Shown: positions 46,294 to 59,992, counted from the first letter of the stretch. The stretch is DNA of 60,000 nt from Lineus longissimus (GCF_910592395.1 NC_088324.1:14536953-14596952), one strand, 5' to 3'. The notes: generated from the letters alone by a model not told the origin. Numbers and translations: made by a program.

Positions 46294-48300
46294 GTAAGGA
46301 TGCATCTCAATGTCCGAATTTTATGTTTACATTTCTTATGACTTTGTTGATATGTTTCGGGAGCATAGTTGTAGATTTCACTACTGTGGAACACCAATAC
46401 CCGAGTGTTTATACGAGCAAACTGCTCTTTTCCGACTCCCAAATACCACCACCACCCAAACTCGTCTGCACCATAATTCGCAGATGGCGATTAAAATTGC
46501 GATCCACCAGAGGCTTGTCTGATTCAATTAAGTGTGGATAAATCGATCCCCTCCGAGCCTTCTTTAAAGTACAATTTCCATGGGTTGGCAATGATAACAT
46601 GTACGTGTTGCGTGATATTTAAATGAATTTAGAGTATTATTAAAAGCTATATACTAGGCAATAGACTGTAAAATTTTCGCTAACCTAAAATTGGCCAAAA
46701 TTGAAAGCTACAAACTCACCTTTTATAGAACCGGTAGTTTTCTTTTAGATAACCTATCTAACTCTTTCATAAACAACCTATTTTCAAATGTCTATTTAAG
46801 TGTCAACAAGACTTGATCGGGGCTTTGAGTGATCTAGTGGATTGGTGTGAAATTCAGACATTTTGTAAACAACAATACATTAAAAGTGCAACAGGTTAAA
46901 ATAAACATGTTACTATTCACAACCCAGCCAGGATTATCTCGAACATGAACATATCAGCATAATTTCATCCGGCTGATATATTCGGAAAACGATGCGCGGC
47001 AATTGAATGATTGAATGAATTGAAATGGCTGTCTGGGCAGCGGGGCGATTAGGGAGCAGATGGGGCTATGATTGCCAGACCATAACCATAGCGTGTCTGA
47101 ATGAAACATATGAGGGGCATCTCAAAAGTAACATGGCGAAACAGATTATTCTTGTGAGGGATGTTTCAAGGAGCAACCAGAAAGCGCTCACTTGAACCTG
47201 ACCAGTAGGGAACCAAGCAGTGACTCAGCCAGGAGTTGAACCCATGACCTCTTGATCGTGGGGCCGACGCTCTACAACTGTCCTTCCCCTGCCTCGAGTT
47301 ACACTGCAGATTCAAATCTCTTATGTGAGAGCCAAGTCATGCTACGGACAGAATATCAAATATTTAACGGGGTTATCTTTTTGATTAGGTTGACCTTGCA
47401 ATTGTCGTGTGGAGATGAGAATAATGACAAAGTTACCACCTGATGATAAGCGCACCGAATCAATTTTATGGGAGATAATATCGCATAAATGATTTACGAC
47501 GAAAATGAAATGGTGAATTCTATCAAATTTGGATTTATCGTCTTAAAATTTCTGATTTGTTGGAAAAGATTTCCATCACTTGCTGGGATATTTTAACCTT
47601 TTGGGACTGGGACGTGGCTATGAATCATGCTCATTGGGGTCGTTTTATTCCAAACCCTTTGAAAACTAACCATATTTGCTTGCATGACCACTGGTTCTCT
47701 GATCTCATACCATCGATATAACAAATGCCAAATTGGTGAAAATAATGCTGGTCATTGCCTTTATACTCGGCGACTGCAGTAACGTAGTCACGCTCGTCTA
47801 AATTCCTGGGGGTGCCTTGCGTCTGATAAGTTAGAACATTTTTGTTATCGTATGATGGTGAAGCTCATAATATGATTTCCCCGGCCACTGCCAGCCTGTG
47901 AGCATCAATACCACATCATATGAACATACACATGGGTCCGTCCTACAGGGATGGTGGAAAGTCCGGATTCTTGGCATGACCTTTTTGCTTCTCACCAGTT
48001 TTCGCTTCCAAACATCTACTTCAGTAATCATATGCAGTTCTTTTTCACCATTTAGAGTTTTTGAGTTGTCAGAGTTCGCAAATGGCCGCAGTCCAATATT
48101 CATTGGTTGAATCGTCAGTCATGTGCATTCCTTCCTCTGACCCATTTGAAGTGTCCACTTAAATACTTGGCAAAGAAGTCAAGTTTTTCTTTACAATTCC
48201 TGTCTAATTGGTATGATTCCAGTCATAAACAAGGTCACTTGTAAGTTTTCTGCAGATTCTTATTGTCTTTGATATTTTTGAGACAACCTCTATAACACAT
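46294..48300 (+). other. intron segment with one SINE-like copy
   Basis: Contains the minus-strand SINE-like sequence at 47165-47290. Otherwise no exon, RNA or regulatory element that I can support; ATG 48213 to T/GTAAGT at 48241 (MIPVINKVT, phase 1) is another possible but unconvincing start. Confidence 0.4.
47165..47290 (-). repeat. tRNA-derived SINE-like copy (minus)
   Basis: On the minus strand, GGACAGTTGTAGAGCGTCGG (D-arm/A-box-like) is followed at tRNA spacing by GGTCATGGGTTCAACTCCTG, whose GGGTTCAACTCC at 47243-47232 is a good pol III B box. The sequence would not fold as an intact tRNA, so a tRNA-derived SINE is preferred to a tRNA gene. Confidence 0.55.
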
Positions 48301-48330
48301 TCTTTCTTTCATCTCTTTTTAGGTAAGTGT
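48295..48330 (+). promoter_or_regulatory. candidate recursive splice site 3
   Basis: TTCTTTCTTTCATCTCTTTTTAG (written here as a long pyrimidine tract ending TTTTTAG) fused to GTAAGTGT, junction 48322/48323. The core TTTTAGGTAAGTGT is identical to site 2. A possible second donor GGAAA/GTAGGG lies about 30 bases downstream. Confidence 0.65.
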
Positions 48331-51300
48331 GCTAATCAAGTTTACCTCTGGGAAAGTAGGGTGTTGAAGTTTACCTATAGGACTGGTATGATGATAATTG
48401 ACCACCTTCTCAACAGGTTCTCAATAATGCCAGATGGACTTTGAATGCATCAAGAACTAAAGATTTGGCAATCTGATGACATTACCTGAGGCGGAGTCTT
48501 AGGATTGAGTACTTTCTTTACTCCCCAAATTTTAAGGACAGATGTTTGAGCTGGGCATGTTATCTGCATCACCATGTGTACTCTGAAGTCCAAAAGCGGG
48601 AGCTTCATTGTTATGCTCTTTTGCTGTTGTCTGTATCAATATGATACCGCTGTTGGATAATGTTGGGTTTTTTGCTGGTATCTCAGGAAGACATGATATT
48701 GGTATATATCGTATATAAAAAAGATGTTGCTGTTCCAAGACTTGGGCATGCAATCTCACATAAGTGTTCCAGTATTGGTCCTATTAGAAAGGAAAAACGA
48801 TCAAAGATATTGTGGAGATTTTCACGATTCTGACATTTGCGTGTTGTCTGAGTGATGTGAATCGTGCCCCTTGGGTAGGAGACAATCTTTCCACAAATTG
48901 AGAAAATGGGAGAAAAACGATGAATGTCAGACTTTCGGTCGATACTCATCAAAATTGTTTAACTTTTTGATGGATATGTCAGTTTTGATTGACAGGTCGG
49001 GGAATGATGTCTTTATGGATGACTGGTTCGGACAGTGGGGAGAATGGCTTCGACAGTATGTGTGGGGTGCTTTCATCATCATCATCACCGCCATCTTCCT
49101 TTACTTGTCCAACACTGATGGGCATTGAGTTCAAGTTGGTACAGCTCTGTGGGAGAATGATGTTGATTCCTGAACGTCTCTAGTTGCTAGTGAATAGGTG
49201 TTGGTCTCGAAATACTGATCTTGGTCAATTCAGTTTTGTGAAATGGACATCCACCCCCCCTCCACTTGAGACACAGGATTTGATAAAGGAAATTGCTTTT
49301 GTCAATATCGTGAACTCAGTAGTTGCGTGCCCTGTCTTAACATGATACTAAAGAAAAAACCATCCATCGATTGTGGTTAAATTTCATCATTCTTCCGAAA
49401 GTGATCTCCTTGGGATCTCTATGGGAGTATGAAATAGCGAAAAAAGAATTTGTCTTGTTCAATACAGTTGTCAATTGAATTTGGTGATAGCATCCAATTT
49501 GATCCCGGCGAGATTTGATATGAACAGTCATCGAAAGTATCAATCTGAAATCACTTTTTTACTCTGCAGCTTGGTTGAGGCATATCATTGCTAGTCTATC
49601 AGGGGATGCCCCAGCAACAGTAAGACTACACTGGTGGCTTATGCGGTCTTGTCATCTCCATACCCTAGCTGAATTGGAGTGACTGTAGTCTTCTTGAACC
49701 CACTTGTGGGTTGCACTCACAATATGGTGATGCGAGTTGTTTCGTTGAGTGGGCAGGGAAAGACAGACATTTTCTGATGAGAATATCCTTTTCCAGTTTG
49801 ATCTTTACTCAGCATTTGTGGAATCACTCCAGACTTGATTCAGATAGACCAAAGTGCCACATGGAGGAAAGTATGATTGCTCGCCTCTTTGTGATGGATA
49901 CCCACGATATCTGGTTGCTTTGTTCTACCAAGTCATGAAGCAGTCGCCAGAGTTTGAGAAGAAAGGGCAGATTTCTCACTCATAAAGGCCAAATTTTTCG
50001 TCTTCTTCTTCCGTTACATTCGGAATTTTTTAGATTGACAGCTGACATACGTACAGGGTTGTGTCCTATGGCCAGTACTCCTCACTATTCTTCGTAAAGG
50101 CTAAATAAGGATACATGTACTTTCAGGCCTGGTGTTGGACTTGGGAAGTTCCAGGGTTGGGGGGGACCACAGTCACTGTTCTGCCACTCTAACAAATCGT
50201 ATGTGCCTGACAGATGTTAGGGACTTTTGCACAACACATTCCAATTGTCATTTATTGACATGGCCGGGTCAGCGTTAAAATCGTTTTACTTTTGAGTCCA
50301 TGTATGTCTGTGACCTGTTTATACTGCATATTTAAAAATTCAATGTCATCTGTACTTTTATAACTCAATTTATCTGGGACATCCATTCATCCAGTTGAAT
50401 ACATATTTATCAAACTGTTAACTTTTTGTTTGCCATTACTTATAATTCGTCACAACCGACAAATACCAAGTCAAAGTTGGGACACTTTATAGTTTCTTAT
50501 CAAAGACTTGAATGATCTTTCCTTTTGCTTTGTGATCCAGGGATTGAAATGTTTGACCTCGAAAAAAAATAAAATTCTTGAGTCATTTTGTATTCCTTTC
50601 AGTTCGGCCAAGTTTCAAGCCTTGAAATTCTCTATGTATTCGAGTCATGTCAGGTCTTTTCAGCTCCAAAGACCATATTGGCATATTCATGGGAGAAAAC
50701 CCCCCCTGATTTCCTCATTGGCAAGGACCCTGCCAATTGCCATCTGTATTCTTATCAGGTCTTCCTCCCTCTCAAGACAATACTCTATCCTTGAGAGACA
50801 TTACATATTCCTATCCCGTCACAGGTCCTATCTTACCGCAGAACTTCTTGCCCCGCTGAGACAATACCCATTGGCAATTCCACTGAAGAGGCTACGCGAA
50901 GCCCTGTCCAGCTACTCCTGTTGATGCTTGCAGACTCCACAAACACGGGCTTATTCATGTATTAAGGATGCAGATTGGATCTTTTATTGATTAGACACTC
51001 AACGACAGACTTTACGAGATGCTAACAAGAGAGACAATCCTGATTTCTGTCTGTCCATAGCCTTGTCAATTAGCCGGCACTGTTGTTTCTGAATTGACAT
51101 CTGTGTGTTTTTAACCTTAAGGGTTTTTTACTGGCTGGTTGGCAATTCCCTGCCGAAAGTTTTAAGAGCCATTGGAAAGCTCCTTGAAGTACATCTCCAC
51201 AGGAATATCAGATTATCCAAGCAATCTTTTTTGGCCTATGCTTCTGAGTGGTCTGGATTCTTGGTCTTGGTGATCCACCTATGGGAAAAACTAACCCCCT

Positions 51301-53892
51301 CTGAAAGTTGAGGACTCCAAATTTACCACCACGACTTAGGTCTGGGCTACCTACCAGAGAAACTCCAGGATTTTGGTATTTTAGTTCTGAATTTTACCAG
51401 CAGACAGCAGCACTGTTGTTTGTGTTTCCAAAGTGTCAATGGCTGGCAGGTGCTGCCACTGTTTCACAGAAAAGTTCTGTAATTTTGCTAGGTCCCTTTT
51501 CGCAATCAGATTTTTCCCCGAGGGAGAGCTGTTTGCTTCCCCGACCCTCCCTGGAAACCTGTGACCGGTTTAGAGGTTGAATGTGGGTTGAACTGGATGA
51601 AACGATAATTTTGTCAAATATACCAACAACTTGCGACACTGTTGAACAGTGGCGTTATCAAGCACCTTCGTGTAAAGATTCTTTCGAAATTAGTCAGAAG
51701 TAAGGTATCTTCTTCAGGTGCAAACCACATCAAAAAATCGCTAAATGCAACATAAAATCACTTGGTGCTTTATGAGTGATGTTTTTAAATAGCCTTACAT
51801 GCAACTTTGCATAGGAGCATATGTTTACGCGGGGATGGAATCTGAGTGTGAAATTGCTTTGATAAAGCTGTGAGCATTGTTGTCAGGACTTGAGCAATGT
51901 TATGTGACTTTCACATGAGTATTTTGGCAGTTTTGATGTGACGGTCACATTGAAGAGTGGATTCCTAAGCTCTTCGGCAAAATAGAGTTAGAAAAAGCTC
52001 AAAGAGCTATCAAACTTGATACATTCACTTGAATGGATGAGGCTAACTCAGAGAGATTGATCAGGTATACAGCCCATTCATGGAGTTTTGGATGGAGTGC
52101 ATCTGTTGGCTTTTGAAAAGTGAATTCGATATGTCCAGGTTTTAGTTGTAACATGTTGCCAGCATTTCAACCATTTGCAACTGATCGACCTTGCAGTGGT
52201 TTCGAGTTGGTAGGCTAGAGAGTATCGATTTGTGATCCTGACTTCGGACAGGTTGGTAGAGCAATTAGTAGTGTTCAGCCTAATAGGGCACCACCCATAG
52301 ATACCCCTCAGCAGTGCCCTTTGCTACCAAGTACACCAATGCACTTGTTCCCTGTAAACAATATAAACAAACGTGTAAAATACTACACCTCACAAAAACA
52401 ACTTGGAGGGATTTTCGGGAGGTATTCTTTTTTCTGCAGGCAACTGTCTAAATAACGGATCAGATGATTGCTTGATAGCCTCAGTATGATGCAGAATCAA
52501 AAATCATAAGTAAACAGCGCCAATAAACAACAGCGATGGTATCTTTAACCCTTTGAAAGTTGCAGACCAGACCGCAATACTTAAATTATTGCTCAACACA
52601 GAGATAATTGTCAAAGGTCACAGCAGCACAAGTTTGCTGGGTGCATATTTTCTTTATTGAGAGAGTGTGCTCCTCATTGTGTATTGCATCGTATTACTGA
52701 ACTCCATCTGTACAATCCCCATACACTGTCCCCCTTCTTGACGTGACAGACTCACTGCGTTTATGAGTCAGAATATGATGTCAACTGAAATAACGATTTT
52801 GAAACTTCAAGGCACTTTGTAGAGGTACCTTGATGTAAATTGGTGAAGAGTGGTGGCCACTTGTATTCTACTCTGCCAGGTGCATGGTAACAAAAACAAT
52901 GGCGGAATATTGACGGATATACCTGTACCGATTTGATATGATTCAGTTGTTCCGGGCAAGTAGACTCATGTTGGCACAAGTTTTTTCGCTCTTGCCAAAG
53001 GTTTGTTCATGAGGCGCTTTAGCTGGGGAATTAGGATGGAAATTGAATAAGTTTCGTAAAGATTCTTTGAGGTCTCAAAGTCACTGATCAAACCTGTTGT
53101 AGGAAGGTTTGGAGATTCTTTGAGAAGTCAAAGGGTGTGGTCTGTGGATGAAACCTATTGAGACTTTCGACAGCCTTACTGGCTTCTGTTGATCTGGATC
53201 AAGAAAGACAGTGTAAGAGGACGAGCTCTTGGGTTCACTCTGTTGGTTGGTTGACTCAAGTTCTTGCTTGACATCCCAGCCCTCTATGGTCTTTCGGCCC
53301 AAGTGAAGCATCACATCAAGAAGTCTTCAGGAAAGCTCCCATCCTTGCAGTAACTGTATTGGCGTGGGAGAGCCATTATCACTTCCCAGACCATCTGAGC
53401 CCATTTCTAGGTGTGGACTCTGGATCGACTTGGCGTAAAATTCTATCCCATGGGTTCTGATATATTTCAACAGAGACGTGACTCATCTTCAGCATCGATT
53501 TAGATCATTCGCTGGTTGGATTGCACTTGAGTTTTAAATTTAACTCAGACGAAGATTCACCCTGATGTTTCAATATGTAGGATAGATTCTTACGTACTCG
53601 TAGCGATTCTCGCGTTCGATTGCATTTTCGATTTAAATTGACCTGACTGGATGCGAGTCTGGCCAGTCTACCTGACTGGAAGGATCTAATTTCAAGATCC
53701 ATTCAAAGTTCAGGAGAGTTAATCCAAGGATCAGTGTAGCAACGAGAGTTCAGATAGCCGGAAATTGTCTTGTAAAAGAGGATGTTTTTTTCGGATGTGC
53801 TGCTTTGAGATTTAGATATTGGTATCATTCAAAGCATATTTGGACTGGAAGGAGGTTTCAAATCTTTCTTGGAGGATTACCTTGATACAGCG
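48331..53892 (+). other. intron segment, nothing firm
   Basis: No supported exon. The frame 50508-50924 crosses loosely repetitive sequence (TATTC..ATCAGGTCTTC..CTCAAAGAC-like blocks near 50640, 50745 and 50805) and is not convincing. ATCATCATCATCACC near 49076 is a microsatellite. CTTCTTCAG/GTGCAA at 51718 is a weak zero-exon-like junction. Confidence 0.35.
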
Positions 53893-53920
53893 ATGTCTTT
53901 CCGTTTGCGACGTCGACATG
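53893..53920 (+). CDS. candidate first exon, MSFRLRRRH start
   Basis: ATG (G at -3) followed by eight codons plus one base and then CATG/GTGAGA, phase 1. Encodes MSFRLRRRH, a very basic N terminus ending in H plus a leftover G exactly as in the MGNVLC exon. Short enough to arise by chance; supported only by donor quality, shared phase and neighbours. Confidence 0.35.
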
Positions 53921-54584
53921 GTGAGAACTATGATTTTGCCACACCCTTAGCTTAGGTTTGCTCTCGTGGTGTTTTGAGTGCATCTATCCTCTTTTGTCGA
54001 GTACTTTCGTGTGTTAGGCTAAACAGTCTCTACCCTTTTTGTGGCATTTGGAAGGTATTCTACTGCGGTATCTACTGCAGCTCATTCATAAAGCTGACAT
54101 CTACTCTGTTCTTGAGTGTAGCATTACGCACAAAACTGGTGGTTGAAATATCCTGCATTCTCTCTTGTTAGCATGATGGGAAAAATAGGGTGACTGAGAC
54201 AGATGAGAATGCTGTAGACTTTTTTTGCAACATTACGTTGAATAATACCAGCAATTCCTGTTCAGTCATCATTGGTTGTTTTGTGGAACCCGAGCAATTC
54301 AGTTAGGCGCTGTATCTTGTCGGCAGTCCATCTGTAGCGCAGTTGCCTCACTGGTTTTCTTGGGAGGAAATAGATTGTAGACATTTTGGTCAAGTCTGGC
54401 CGACAAGGAAACCAGAGGCTGACCAGTAGGGTAGTGTTCACGTTGTACACTCTTGGTTTCAAAGGAACACTGACACAGAAGTTATATCAAACCAAAAAGC
54501 TGACTCTTCTTTACAAAGGGTAGGGCTCCCTTCCACAACTCTATATTTTTCTTCTGGACACTCTTTCTCGACCTCTGAATCAAA

Positions 54585-54681
54585 ATGTTGAGTGGATTGT
54601 TCAGATTTCGGCGGCGCCACAAAAGTCGTGTTACACGGAACCTTAACTATCGGAATAGTATCGCAGCATCCATGCATCTTA
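54585..54681 (+). CDS. candidate first exon, MLSGLFRFRRRH start
   Basis: ATG with A at -3; 32 codons plus one base, then CTTA/GTAAGT, phase 1. Begins MLSGLFRFRRRHKSRV and is strongly basic; resembles in composition the exon at 53893. A TATA-like CTCTATATTTTT lies about 45 bases upstream of the ATG (near 54539). The minus strand also has an open frame here (54459-54710) with a plausible but unrecognised sequence, so strand assignment is not secure. Confidence 0.35.
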
Positions 54682-57600
54682 GTAAGTTCTTTTAGTAGTT
54701 GGCATGTCATTCCTTTTCTTTCCTGAGTGATTGCATGTCCTCCCTGTTAAAAATCCCTCAGAAAGTGTTTTACTCTATTCTCAGGGATGTGATATTTCAG
54801 ATATGCAGTGATAGTTCCAGGGGGCTTCCTGTGATGGCCAGGTGCATTCTTCTCAGGACTCCGGGGTTTGCCCTGATTAACCTCCAGTTCGTAAGCAATC
54901 TATCAATCTTTACAGCACCTAGGCATTGTTTTCTTGACCTGAACATCCTTTTTATCTTGGCTATTCTCAGTTAATCACAAGAATATCATCCTCAGCACCA
55001 GATATCTCGTCAGGACACAGAATTTCTTTGTAAGAATCGTCTTGGAGTGATAACCTTGGCGATTTACATTGCAAGATGGTGAGAAAGTTCAGGATGGTGA
55101 TGAAAATTCTGTTGTTTGTACCTGTTCTTGGTGATAGAATTAAGAGAAATTCATCATCTCAGTGCAATAACTTGGTCGACCTTGCGATATGAGTACCCAT
55201 CAGGTTATCACACCGAGATGAAGAGATATGTTTGTTACAGAGTTCCTCTGAAGAGGGTGCTACAACAGACAATCATCTTGGCCATTGAAAAATAAGGGAA
55301 TGATGCTCTGTTTTCAGTCCAGTCCCTTTCATGCAAGTTTTTCATCCAAGCATGGGTCACAGTGACAAGTCCTTTCCATTTCTAATCACCCTGCATGATA
55401 TATTAGGCCTACCCATCTACGAATGTCACGTCTCGGACTGAACCTATCAAAGGGACTTCATGACCCCGAACATGAGGTCGGAGCACTAACAGCGAGGCCT
55501 TTTGAACTGAGGCATTGATCTAATTTGCACTTCCGAATTATTGATGACCCATTGAATGTTCTGTCATAGTCCGAGTTAATACAATCTTTAGTGATAAATT
55601 GGTCTGTAGCCAGCTTTATACATTGTCAACTTACTTGATATCTATTTTGCAATTTAGAATAATATCCTTCTTCAGATCTTTAAAACAGACTTCATGCAGG
55701 GTACTGTATAGCTTTTCCATGGCACCACACTTCTGTATGACAGCATAATACTCTGATTTCACTGATCTATGACTGGTTCTTATGCTTTACTGCTATTCAA
55801 CATGTTCAATTTGATTACTCAGCAAGTTGGCGACTCCAAGTTGTCTGATGGCCATGACATCATTCATATTCCTTCCGGCTTGGTCCTTGTTTCTATACGG
55901 CAACAACTAATCAACCAGTCTTAGATAGGTGAGGCTAGAGTACATGATAATGTTGCACTTGGAATAATTTGATAAAGTTCTACAGACAAATGACTGTGGG
56001 AATGCGCGTTATCTGGGTAAATGTACAAATTTATCATGAATCTGTCACAGAATGATTGCATTTGCAGCAAGCAGACCATCTGTGCTGCATTTCAAAATGT
56101 AGCGACGGCCTGCATGTGTCGGAAAACTCTGTTGTGCAGATATTGGCAGAAGCTGTGCCCAAGCTATTTGCCTTCATGACCAAAAACCTCAGCAGTCCAC
56201 ACCTTTATAGGATGCATTGAAATGTACTCTGTACTATGTACATTTCAAGTGCACTCCACTATGAACGCCAGTCAATTCCTTCATTCATCTAAGGACCTCC
56301 TCACCATCTCTAGCACCTCCTACACCCATCGATCATCCTTTCCTATGCTTTGATATAGATTGCTCTCCCAACATTGAAAATGTTGAAAGTGTCATCATGA
56401 ATACTGTGAGATAGAGTACAGTATGCTCATCTTGAATATTTTGAAGTTGCTGTTGAAATCGGATTATGCACACTGTGTAGTTTTTGTGTTGATTTTCTTC
56501 AAGTCGTCTCTGTTGCTTTGGAGGGTTTCCTTCTTCTGATCCCTTGGCACGGTATTGGCTTTGTTGCTAAGAAAGATGGTAAATCTATTCAGACAAGTTC
56601 ACTGCAGTTCTTGGCAGTGCACCTTGGAAGATGCCTGCCGAGTTGTAATCATCTCCAAGTCTGTTACGTGGTGAATTCAGGGATGTTTTAATGATGGAAC
56701 GCAACAACCTGTGGAATCTGATGATTTCAATTTGTAACACTCGGTGGAAACATCATTTCAATGTTGGAAGGAAAGCCTTCGGGCATCAAGCATTTCTTAT
56801 AAACGCTGGGGGTTCAGGTTTGGCAGACAGGGCATGGGGTATTGCACTATGATTTGAGTTAATTGGCTGACGTCTGGATAAACAGTTCATTTGAGCATTT
56901 TGGCCTTGATGAAGATTCTGGCCAATAGATGCTTTGAGTCAGACTTGTGCAGAGATGGGATGTGCCACAATTTGAGTTTGTCATTCATTTGTAATAGAAA
57001 TTGAAGTTGGCTGAAATGACTATGGTATGCCCTGCCAGTTGATTTAGTAAGGTGCAGTGGAGCATTTTGGCTTTGCTGCAGATTTATTGCCAAGTAATGC
57101 TGTCTTGGAACTGGAGCTGCTGCAGAGGTTAAATTCCCCTCATTCAGTTACAATTGTGTTCAGAGTTGTTCAGTGTTGGGTGTATTCATGACAACGCATT
57201 TCTGGATCTAGATCTGTATTGTCACTGAATCCGTAAATACTTGCTAGGCTAAGCAATGTTATTATTTGGTATCTTCTAAAACTATCCAGATGAAGGCCTG
57301 CTTTGTATATTCTAGTTCTTCCTGCTGGAGCTAAGGCTTTATTGTACTTTATAGTAATGGCATATCGTATTGAACTTGTATTACCCTTCCAACTCGTCGT
57401 AATTATCATTTTAGTATGCTAGTCCTACAAAAGCATCACTCTTCATATCAATCAATAGGACGACTTTTTTCAATGACACTTCATCAGAATTGCAAAGCGA
57501 TTCCCCTGAGGCCAGTGAAGATATTTTGTTTGTTTCTTTCATGGCAACAATCTGTGTGCTTTGATTGGCTTCATCTGTTTGTTCTATCGGTTCTCTGGTC

Positions 57601-59700
57601 ATGGAAATCGTCATTCCGAAGCCAGTCTTTGGCATTGTCCCCTCCCCTCCCCTCACCAATTCGACAATGGATATTGGTCAATCTGATCCATAACCATCTA
57701 AAATTGATCCTGACTTAAAAGTAGGCTTTATCAATCACAAACTATCAGACAGTTGCTTTAAGTAACGGAATACAAGTTTCATTTGGCCTCAAGTAAAATG
57801 CCGTTTTGAATTTATGTTGGTAAATATGTATTGATGTGTAGTAGCGAGCGTTGGGTGCGCGGAGCCATTTAACATGGGATAGTTCAACACTGACTGACTA
57901 ATAGATACTTAATGTAAGCAGTTGGAAAAGTTCCCAATGTTATTCCGTCTGACCCTAATTTGGCGACCAGGGAGTTGAATATTCGCTAGTTTGGATATTT
58001 TTCGTACATATAGCGCATATGGTATCGGTGTTGGGATATATTGGTGAGAGATTCTTGTGGATATCATATTTCATTTTGAGAAATGTTGGTTATGAGGATA
58101 ATAAGTGCAAAAAATTATCTGTTGGCTCAATCCATGGACCTAGATGGTCATCATCTTTCAATCAGGTGATAATCTATCGTTGTAGGCTCAGGTTATCCAC
58201 ATTCGATTGCATGTCTACTGTTATCAAACCTGAGATTATGGATTTTCCTGGCTTGACAGAAGTTGTTGTCACAGCTTGCTATAACAATTCCTATTGTTCT
58301 CTGTCATTGTCGAGGGCCTGAATACTGGGTGTGATACACTTTGACTATATTGGTGATGTCATGCTGATGCACAGTTAGAAAGGCCTGAAGGATAGGAGTT
58401 GAAACATTGAGAAATTTTGGAATATCAACTAATATTGATCTCCCTTTCTGTTTAGTGGAACTATTTCTCTAATTTCGTGTCAGTGATCTGTGTATTCAAG
58501 TCTGTACGTATTCTCGTTTGGTCCTCAAATAAAAATGTGATGCCCCTGGTGGCACCGTTATACTAGTCGTAGATTACCGTCGGATTTCTGTGAATGTATA
58601 AGAAGAGAATTCACGTTTCGACTTACCAAGTACATGGTTGATATTTTGGGATAGGCATTTTGGTACTTTGAATAGTCGCGTGACAGTTTGTCATATATCC
58701 TCATCAAGTGAGATGTGGACAAAACGTGCCAGAACTTGCGGAAACGCAGTTTCTAAATGCCAACATCAGAGAACTATTTGGTTCTATTTTGATATATCAT
58801 GATCAAAATAGCAATATATTGAAAACAATCAACTAATTTACCTGATTGTCCAAAGTACCGCAAAAGGGTGAATGTATTAATTGCAATATTCATCCTTTGA
58901 AATCTGTGTTGCTGGTCTCATGAGAATCAATTTGCGCCGAAGTGATTTTCTACGCAGGGAATAAAGATCAACTTCTTCGTGTCCCTTGAATTATTTTGTG
59001 ACGAAATGCGAGTGGTTGGATCACGAAAACAACCTTGGTGAATCATGTGATATCGAATCATGTGAGTCGAATTTTGTACCAAAATAGAGATTTTATTAAA
59101 ACTAACACAACTGTTTTGTTATTTGTGATTGAGAGATTGTTTCATATTTTAGGCCAATCCCTGAAGGTACTAAAATAGATGTGGCAATGATTTCAATGTC
59201 AGAAACTTAATTTTCCCCAAATTGGAAATATTTTCCCTCCCACTGGTGAACACTAGGTCAAAACACCTTTAGATTTTAGAAGGAGGTTTGTTTTGGTACC
59301 CTCAGTACTAAGCTCCTTTGAGGTCGTACTCCTCTCAGGCCAGGAAATGCCTCTTCTGACCTGAACTTTGCCCTTGTTTGCTGATTATCAAACTGTCTGG
59401 TCTCCTCCTCCTCAACTGATAACACGCTGCTATCAAAACATCTTTGGATGGTAAAACTAAATTTGATGGTCTTTCCCAATCTCGGAACAACCAGAATTTG
59501 GTGGTGTTCCCAACCTTGGCTGAAAAAAAATGTTGTCATCTTTCCCAATCTCGGATCAACTTGAAGATAAAATGCCCACAAAAGTTATTGTTACAGCCCT
59601 GGTAATCAGCAATTTCAAAAACAACCGCTCTGGGATATTCCAAATTGAATGACGGCGTTCTTCCTAAGGCATCATCTTACAGATGAAAATTGCTCTCAGA
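54682..59700 (+). other. intron segment, nothing firm
   Basis: Five kilobases without a supported exon, RNA or repeat family. Open frames such as 57416-57718 (plus) and 59276-59581 (minus) lack domains; the latter crosses a small repeat of TTTCCCAATCTCGGA at about 59463 and 59540. Confidence 0.4.
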
Positions 59701-59834
59701 AATGAACACATCACGACTTCGCACAAAGTGGCTACATCGTGTGAGAGACTATCACGTGCTGGCATTGAGCGATACGAGCGTGGTCACGAAATTGACATGC
59801 ACGGAGTATCATCTCCGAAGCAGGCCTAGGCGTG

Positions 59835-59875
59835 CAGCGATATAAAAGTCGTGTTCGGAAACTTTTGTCATTCTT
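59835..59875 (+). promoter_or_regulatory. TATA-box promoter
   Basis: TATAAAAG at 59841-59848, a perfect TATA box in locally GC-richer sequence, 89 bases upstream of an ATG. A start of transcription near 59870 is expected. Nothing comparable precedes the other candidate first exons. Confidence 0.5.
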
Positions 59876-59929
59876 TGCTCGATTTTCATCCATCTCTCTA
59901 GTGATTATCGCCATTTTGATATTACCGCA

Positions 59930-59992
59930 ATGATCTGTACGTTGACTTTTGGCTACATCAAGGATTGCTGCCAAAGCCTCCTTTGCAACCAG
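59930..59992 (+). CDS. candidate first exon, MICTLTFGYIKDCC start
   Basis: ATG (G at -3) about 60 bases after the predicted start of transcription of the TATA promoter. 21 codons to CCAG/GTATAC, phase 0; alternatively the exon continues past the window edge and the true donor is unseen. Encodes MICTLTFGYIKDCCQSLLCN, with Cys pairs but no classical signal peptide. Family unknown; may be another alternative start of the same plus-strand locus or a separate gene. Confidence 0.4.

Noticed and set aside
47165-47290. Functional tRNA gene
   Set aside because: A- and B-box-like words are present but acceptor stem and anticodon arm do not pair; SINE preferred.
54459-54710. 83-codon minus-strand frame overlapping the 54585 exon
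   Set aside because: Plausible composition but no splice sites or family; kept only as a caution on strand.
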